The notes below the pieces were generated by a model, which ran no database searches, had not been told where the DNA came from, and saw nothing but the letters and a program-made list of their open reading frames with translations. From positions 351,248 to 415,247 of the forward strand of contig NZ_VTFT01000001.1 of assembly GCF_008244685.1 (NCBI RefSeq): a DNA stretch of 64,000 nucleotides. Direction: 5' to 3'. The stretch comes from Luteimonas viscosa. Lineage in GTDB: Bacteria; Pseudomonadota; Gammaproteobacteria; Xanthomonadales; Xanthomonadaceae. This document shows, piece after piece, positions 60,050-64,000 of this stretch (positions are counted from its first letter, which is position 1; the number at the start of each line of letters is the position of its first letter). The translations under genes were made by a program, and so were the position numbers.

Positions 60050-60398
60050 TCGCGAGTCGCCGTTGAGGAAGGGGGCGGGCGTACGGCCCGCTCCCCTCTT
60101 TTCTCGGCTCTTCTCCCTACTGCGGGACGGCTGCCGTTCTGCGAGGCAGCCGATCAGGGTTTCGGACGGACGCCGCGCCCTGGCGCCCGGGAATCGCTCT
60201 TCGCTCGGCAGGGCATCCTGCCCTGACTCGCGCGCAAGACATCCATGTCTTGCTGGCCGCGATCCCCGGGCGCCAGGGCGCGGCGTCCATCCAGAGTCCT
60301 GGCAGGGACTCTCTCATCGGCGATCGAATGGAAGAAGAAGCCCCATGCAGGCGATTGGCGCAGCGCCGGTCCGACGTTGCGCGACGTTGCGCCTGCGG
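60050..60398. other. 349-bp convergent intergenic region
   Basis: This separates the protease (plus) from the 2OG oxygenase (minus). Most of it is taken up by inverted repeats, above all the large palindrome at 60168-60288. Smaller hairpins are GGCTGCC/GGCAGCC left of it and AGAGTCC/GGACTCT right of it. No gene is seen. Confidence 0.75.
60168..60288. repeat. 121-bp nested palindromic element
   Basis: The outer arms 60168-60191 and 60265-60288 are perfect 24-bp reverse complements; beyond one mismatch (60192/60264) five more bases pair (60193-60197 with 60259-60263). Inside lie two further perfect hairpins: CAGGGCA/TGCCCTG with loop TCC (60209-60225) and GCAAGACAT/ATGTCTTGC with loop CC (60234-60253). 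The fold is a cloverleaf-like cross on either strand. It may be a bidirectional terminator or a non-coding mobile (MITE-like) unit. Confidence 0.85.
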
Positions 60399-61337
60399 CT
60401 ACTTCAGTTTGATCTCGCGCAGGCGCTGCTCGAGGAAACCGTGCGCGGTGATCGGCTCGGGATACCGGCTCGGGTTGTCCGGCGTGATGCACGAAGGCAG
60501 CACGTCGATCAGGAAGTCCGGGTTCGGGTGCAGGAAGAACGGCACCGAGTAACGCGGCTGTCGCGCGGCATCGCCGGGCGGATTCACCACGCGGTGGATG
60601 GTCGAGGGATAGACGTGGTTGGTCAGGCGCTCGAGCATGTCGCCGATGTTGACCACGATGGTGTCGCCCTCGGAGGTGAACGGCACCCACTCGCCCTTCT
60701 TCGACTGGACTTCCAGGCCCGCGGTGGAGGCGCCGACCAGCAGGGTGATGAAGTTGATGTCGCCATGCGCGCCCGCGCGCACGTTGGGGATGTCGTCGGC
60801 GGTGATCGGCGGATAGTGGATCGGGCGCAGGATCGAGTTGCCGAAGTTGGTCTTGTCGGCGAAGAAGTCGGCCGGCAGGTCGATATGCAGCGCCAGCGCC
60901 GACAGCACGCGCGAGCCCAGCGCGTCGAGCGCGTTGTAGAGCGCCAGCCCCCGCTCGCGGAACTCGGGGACTTCCTCGGGCCAGATGTTCGGCGGCATCA
61001 CGTCGCGGTATTTCGACTCCTCCGGCAGCTCCCGGCCGATGTGGTAGAACTCCTTCAGGTCGAAATGCTTCGAACCCTTCGCGGTCTCGATCCCGAACGG
61101 CGTATAGCCACGGGCGCCCCCCTGCCCCGGCACGTGGTAGCGACGCTTCACCTCGTCGGGCAGTCCATAGAAGGCACGGAACGCCGCGTAGGCGTCGTCG
61201 ATCAGTGCCTGGGGGATACCGTGGTGGCTGATGCCGGCGAAGCCCCACTCGCGGTAGGCCGCACCGAGTTCGGCGACGAAGGCATCGCGGTCGCCTTCGA
61301 AACGGCGGATGTCGAGGGTGGGGATACGCGCACTCAT
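60399..61337 (-). CDS. 2-oxoglutarate/Fe(II) oxygenase, isopenicillin-N-synthase family
   Basis: A 312-residue non-haem iron oxygenase. The metal ligands are His and Asp in GAHGDINFITLL (near residue 190) and His in STIHRVVNPP (near 247). The 2-oxoglutarate-binding Arg-x-Ser is in PRYSVPFFLHPN. The N-terminal DIRRFEGDRDAFVAELGAAY followed by WGFAGISHHGIPQALIDDAY is the DIOX_N region. The family covers hydroxylases, desaturases and ring-forming oxidases; no biosynthetic cluster lies beside it, so the substrate is unknown. The start is ATG 61337 (MSARIPTLDI). glmM lies 83 bases upstream. Confidence 0.87.
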   Translation of the reverse strand: MSARIPTLDIRRFEGDRDAFVAELGAAYREWGFAGISHHGIPQALIDDAYAAFRAFYGLPDEVKRRYHVPGQGGARGYTPFGIETAKGSKHFDLKEFYHIGRELPEESKYRDVMPPNIWPEEVPEFRERGLALYNALDALGSRVLSALALHIDLPADFFADKTNFGNSILRPIHYPPITADDIPNVRAGAHGDINFITLLVGASTAGLEVQSKKGEWVPFTSEGDTIVVNIGDMLERLTNHVYPSTIHRVVNPPGDAARQPRYSVPFFLHPNPDFLIDVLPSCITPDNPSRYPEPITAHGFLEQRLREIKLK

Positions 61338-61420
61338 CTTGGGCTCCGGGACATTCGGCGGACCGGGACATTGGGCCACGCGCACGGTCGGGCCGCCGTG
61401 ATCCCGATCAAGGGCATGGT

Positions 61421-62785
61421 TCAGCGCTCGGCCGCGGCACGGACCGCGCCGGCCAGGGCCTCCAGCGTGGACAGCACCAGCGCCTCGTCGTCGGCCTCGA
61501 CCGTGACCCGCACCACCGGCTCGGTGCCGGACGGGCGCAGGAAGGCGCGCCCCCGCCCTTCCACGGCCGCCTGCGCGGCGGCGAGCGCGGCCTTCACCCC
61601 GTCCGCCTCGGCCGGTTTCGCACCGTTGGCGTAGCGCACGTTGACGGTCTTCTGCGGCAGCTTGCGCACGCCGGTCAACGCCTGCTGCAGGGTGGTGCCC
61701 CGACGCCGCAGCACCTCCAGCACCTGCAGCGCGCTGATGATGCCGTCGCCGGTGGTGGCGCGGTCCAGGCACAGCAGGTGGCCGGAGGCTTCGCCGCCGA
61801 GGATGCCACCGTGCTCGAGCAGCGCCTGGTGGACGTAGCGATCGCCGACCCTGGTGCGCAGGAAGCCGATCCCGGCCTTCGCCAGCGCCTGTTCGAAGCC
61901 GTAGTTGGTCATCACCGTGCCGACCACCGGGCCACGCAGGCGGCCGCTGGCCTGCCAGTCCAGCGCGAGCACGTACAGCAGGTCGTCGCCGTCGCGCACG
62001 GTGCCGTCGCTGTCGACGAACAGCAGGCGGTCGCCGTCGCCGTCGAAGGCGATGCCGAGCTCTGCGCCCGTCTCGCGCACGCGCGCGGCCAGGCCTTCCG
62101 GGTGCATGGAGCCGACGCCGTCGTTGATGTTGGTGCCGTTGGGCGAAACCCCGATCGTCTCGACCTGGGCGCCGAGCTCGGCCAGCACCATCGGCCCGAT
62201 CTGGTAGGTCGCCCCGTTGGCGCAGTCGACCACGATCCGCATGCCACCGAGATCGAAACTGCGCGAGACCGATCCCTTGCAGGCCTCGACGTAGCGGCCC
62301 ACCGCGTCGCGCGTGCGCACCGCCTTGCCCAGCTGTTCCGACGAGACCGTGCTGAACGGGGTTTCCAGCGAGGCTTCGATCGCCAGCTCGGTGGCGTCGT
62401 CGAGCTTCTCGCCGTCGGCGGAGAAGAATTTGATGCCGTTGTCGTAGTGCGGATTGTGCGAGGCGGAAATCACGATGCCGCCGTCGGCGCGCATCGAGCG
62501 GGTGAGATGCGCCACCGCTGGCGTCGGCATCGGTCCCATCAGCTGCACGTCCACGCCCGCCGCCACCAGCCCGGCCTCCAGCGCCGCCTCGAACATGTAG
62601 TTCGAGATCCGGGTGTCCTTGCCGATGATCACCTGCGGCTTGCGCCACTCCCCGCCCTGCCCGGCCGCCGCCGCGCGCAGGGCGTGGCCGTAGGCGTTGC
62701 CCAGGCGCAGCACGAAATCGGCCGAGATCGCGCCCTCGCCGACGCGGCCCCGGATGCCGTCGGTTCCGAAGTATTTCCGGCTCAT
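61421..62785 (-). CDS. glmM: Phosphoglucosamine mutase
   Basis: A 454-residue enzyme converting glucosamine-6-phosphate to glucosamine-1-phosphate for peptidoglycan and lipopolysaccharide. Motifs are [14 protein letters not shown] at the start, the phosphoserine loop [12 protein letters not shown] (Ser109), the Mg-binding [10 protein letters not shown] and the C-terminal phosphate loop [12 protein letters not shown]. The start ATG 62785 overlaps the accD stop as ATGA, so the two are coupled. Confidence 0.96.
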   Translation of the reverse strand: MSRKYFGTDGIRGRVGEGAISADFVLRLGNAYGHALRAAAAGQGGEWRKPQVIIGKDTRISNYMFEAALEAGLVAAGVDVQLMGPMPTPAVAHLTRSMRADGGIVISASHNPHYDNGIKFFSADGEKLDDATELAIEASLETPFSTVSSEQLGKAVRTRDAVGRYVEACKGSVSRSFDLGGMRIVVDCANGATYQIGPMVLAELGAQVETIGVSPNGTNINDGVGSMHPEGLAARVRETGAELGIAFDGDGDRLLFVDSDGTVRDGDDLLYVLALDWQASGRLRGPVVGTVMTNYGFEQALAKAGIGFLRTRVGDRYVHQALLEHGGILGGEASGHLLCLDRATTGDGIISALQVLEVLRRRGTTLQQALTGVRKLPQKTVNVRYANGAKPAEADGVKAALAAAQAAVEGRGRAFLRPSGTEPVVRVTVEADDEALVLSTLEALAGAVRAAAER

Positions 62786-63663
62786 GCGGCAACGTCCTGC
62801 GGCACCGGCTGCCGGGTCATCATCGCCACCAGGGTGGCGATCCGGTTGCGCAGCTCGCGACGGTCGCAGATCTGGTCGATCGCGCCGTGCTCGAGCAGGA
62901 ACTCCGAGCGCTGGAAGCCCTCGGGCAGGGTCTCGCGCACGGTCTGCTCGATCACGCGCGGGCCGGCGAAGCCGATCAGCGCGTCGGGCTCGGCCATGTT
63001 GACATCGCCCAGCATCGCGAACGAGGCCGAGACGCCGCCGGTGGTGGGGTGGGTCATCACCGAGATGTAGGGCAGCCCCGCGGCGCGAAGGCGGCCGAGC
63101 GCCGCGGAGGTCTTGGCCATCTGCATCAGCGAGAACAGGCTCTCCTGCATGCGCGCGCCGCCGCTGGCGGAGAAACAGACGAAGCCCGAGCCGATCTCCA
63201 GCGCGCGCTCGGCCCCGAGCGCGAAGCGCTCGCCCACCACCGAGCCCATCGACCCGCCCATGTAGGCGAAATCGAACGCGGCGGCGACCATCGGCATCTG
63301 CCTGAGCCTGCCTTCCATCACGATCAGCGCGTCGCGCTCGCCGGTGGCCTTCTGCGCGGCCTTGATGCGGTCGGCGTACTTCTTCTGGTCGCGGAACCTG
63401 AGCACGTCGGTCGGGCCGAGTTCGCCGCCGATCTCGTGCAGCGTGCCCGGATCGAGGAAGGCCTTGAGCCGGGCGCGGGCGCGGATCGGGCGATGGAAGC
63501 CGCACTTCGGGCAGACCTCGAGGTTTTCCTCGAGCTCGGGGCCGTAGAGCACCGCGGCGCAGCGCTCGCATTTTTCCCACAGCCCCTCGGGCACGCTGCG
63601 CTTGCGGGTCACGCCGCTGTCGGTGCGGATGCGCGGCGGCATCAGTTTCTTCAACCAGCTCAT
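62782..63663 (-). CDS. accD: Acetyl-CoA carboxylase carboxyltransferase subunit beta
   Basis: A 293-residue subunit of the carboxyltransferase that makes malonyl-CoA for fatty acid synthesis. The N-terminal zinc ribbon has [10 protein letters not shown] and CPKCGFH. The carboxyltransferase core has [24 protein letters not shown] and [20 protein letters not shown]. The start is ATG 63663 ([10 protein letters not shown]). It follows trpA in the same direction (about 210 bases), an order often seen in this family. Confidence 0.96.
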   Translation of the reverse strand: MSWLKKLMPPRIRTDSGVTRKRSVPEGLWEKCERCAAVLYGPELEENLEVCPKCGFHRPIRARARLKAFLDPGTLHEIGGELGPTDVLRFRDQKKYADRIKAAQKATGERDALIVMEGRLRQMPMVAAAFDFAYMGGSMGSVVGERFALGAERALEIGSGFVCFSASGGARMQESLFSLMQMAKTSAALGRLRAAGLPYISVMTHPTTGGVSASFAMLGDVNMAEPDALIGFAGPRVIEQTVRETLPEGFQRSEFLLEHGAIDQICDRRELRNRIATLVAMMTRQPVPQDVAA

Positions 63664-63872
63664 GCCTGGGTCGAGTCCGGTCGCGGTCGCGCCGCGGAAG
63701 GCGCGCAGTTTAGCGCAAGGCCCGGTGCCGGCTCCGAGTCCCGGCCGCCCCGGCACCTGCAGCGGCAGTCGCCGCGCGACGCCAACCTGCCGCCTTGCAA
63801 GACATTGAACCGCAAGGAGAACCAGCCGCTTCGGTCGCGGCGGGCCGCAAGCCGGGCCGTCGGGCGCGGGGT

Positions 63873-64000
63873 TCAGTCCAGTGCGGCCCGCAAGGGCGCG
63901 AGAAACGCGCGGGCGCGGGCCGCCGCGTCGGTGACATCGGCGGCGTCTGCCAGCGCCGAGACCAGCGCGCTGCCGACCACCACCCCGTCCGCGTCCCGCG
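63873..64000 (-). CDS. trpA: C-terminal fragment of tryptophan synthase alpha subunit
   Basis: Only the last 41 complete codons are in the window; the gene continues past base 64000. The visible residues ([20 protein letters not shown], then [20 protein letters not shown]) match the final strand and helices of TrpA, where '[11 protein letters not shown]' binds the indole-glycerol phosphate. It ends at the stop codon 63873-63875, 210 bases ahead of accD. TrpA splits indole-3-glycerol phosphate to indole for TrpB. Confidence 0.88.
   Translation of the reverse strand, partial: RDADGVVVGSALVSALADAADVTDAAARARAFLAPLRAALD

Noticed and set aside
60168..60288. Palindrome considered as a CRISPR repeat or rolling-circle origin
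   Set aside because: There is only one unit, no spacers, no cas genes and no Rep or relaxase gene nearby.

Overview
The window is one uninterrupted stretch of bacterial chromosome with very high G+C. The gene content and order point to the Lysobacteraceae/Xanthomonadaceae (Luteimonas, Lysobacter or Xanthomonas-like gammaproteobacteria). The main reasons are the run tpiA-secG-tRNA-Leu-nuoA-N-tRNA-fMet-rimP-nusA-infB-rbfA-truB-rpsO-pnp, a trpA-accD-glmM edge, a DUF1800/DUF1501 pair and a TonB-dependent receptor. No prophage, insertion sequence, CRISPR array or rRNA operon was seen. No complete gene is clearly broken; the two genes at the window edges are cut by the edges.

Layout, left half (1-31.4 kb, accessory and metabolic): the tail of a thiamine-diphosphate enzyme with an aldehyde dehydrogenase and an NRDE/TANGO2 protein; small membrane/envelope genes (PspC, an HEXXH protein, DUF5329) beside a class III polyhydroxyalkanoate synthase (phaC-phaE); pssA; a lipoprotein 3-hydroxybutyrate-oligomer hydrolase; a GNAT enzyme and a NarL-type response regulator; a LytS/LytTR two-component pair directly upstream of an RND permease and adaptor; a Nudix hydrolase, a Na+/solute-symporter-type hybrid histidine kinase and a PaaK/CapK-like adenylating enzyme; a TonB-dependent receptor divergent from a GntP-family permease; and the DUF1800-DUF1501 secreted pair.

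Layout, right half (31.4-64 kb, core): read from right to left, trpA (partial), accD, glmM, a 2-oxoglutarate/Fe(II) oxygenase, a secreted trypsin-like protease and an SDR oxidoreductase (the last two on the plus strand). Then come tpiA and secG, a tRNA-Leu(GAG), the complete 14-gene complex I operon, the initiator tRNA, and the transcription/translation operon rimP-nusA-infB-rbfA-truB-rpsO-pnp. Most neighbouring nuo genes overlap by a few bases (ATGA or GTGA), which indicates translational coupling.

Themes: (i) carbon-storage metabolism, with PHA synthase, a 3HB-oligomer hydrolase and a GntP permease of the family that includes 3-hydroxybutyrate carriers; (ii) three signal-transduction modules, including separate pieces that resemble the acetate-responsive CrbS/CrbR (MxtR/ErdR) system; (iii) unusual intergenic DNA. 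That last group holds a candidate structured RNA at about 3.5-3.6 kb, a perfect 29-bp inverted repeat between pssA and the hydrolase, a 121-bp nested palindrome at 60.2 kb, and three heptad-array elements placed exactly at gene junctions inside the translation and complex I operons. All assignments come from reading the sequence and from family knowledge; no database search was possible.
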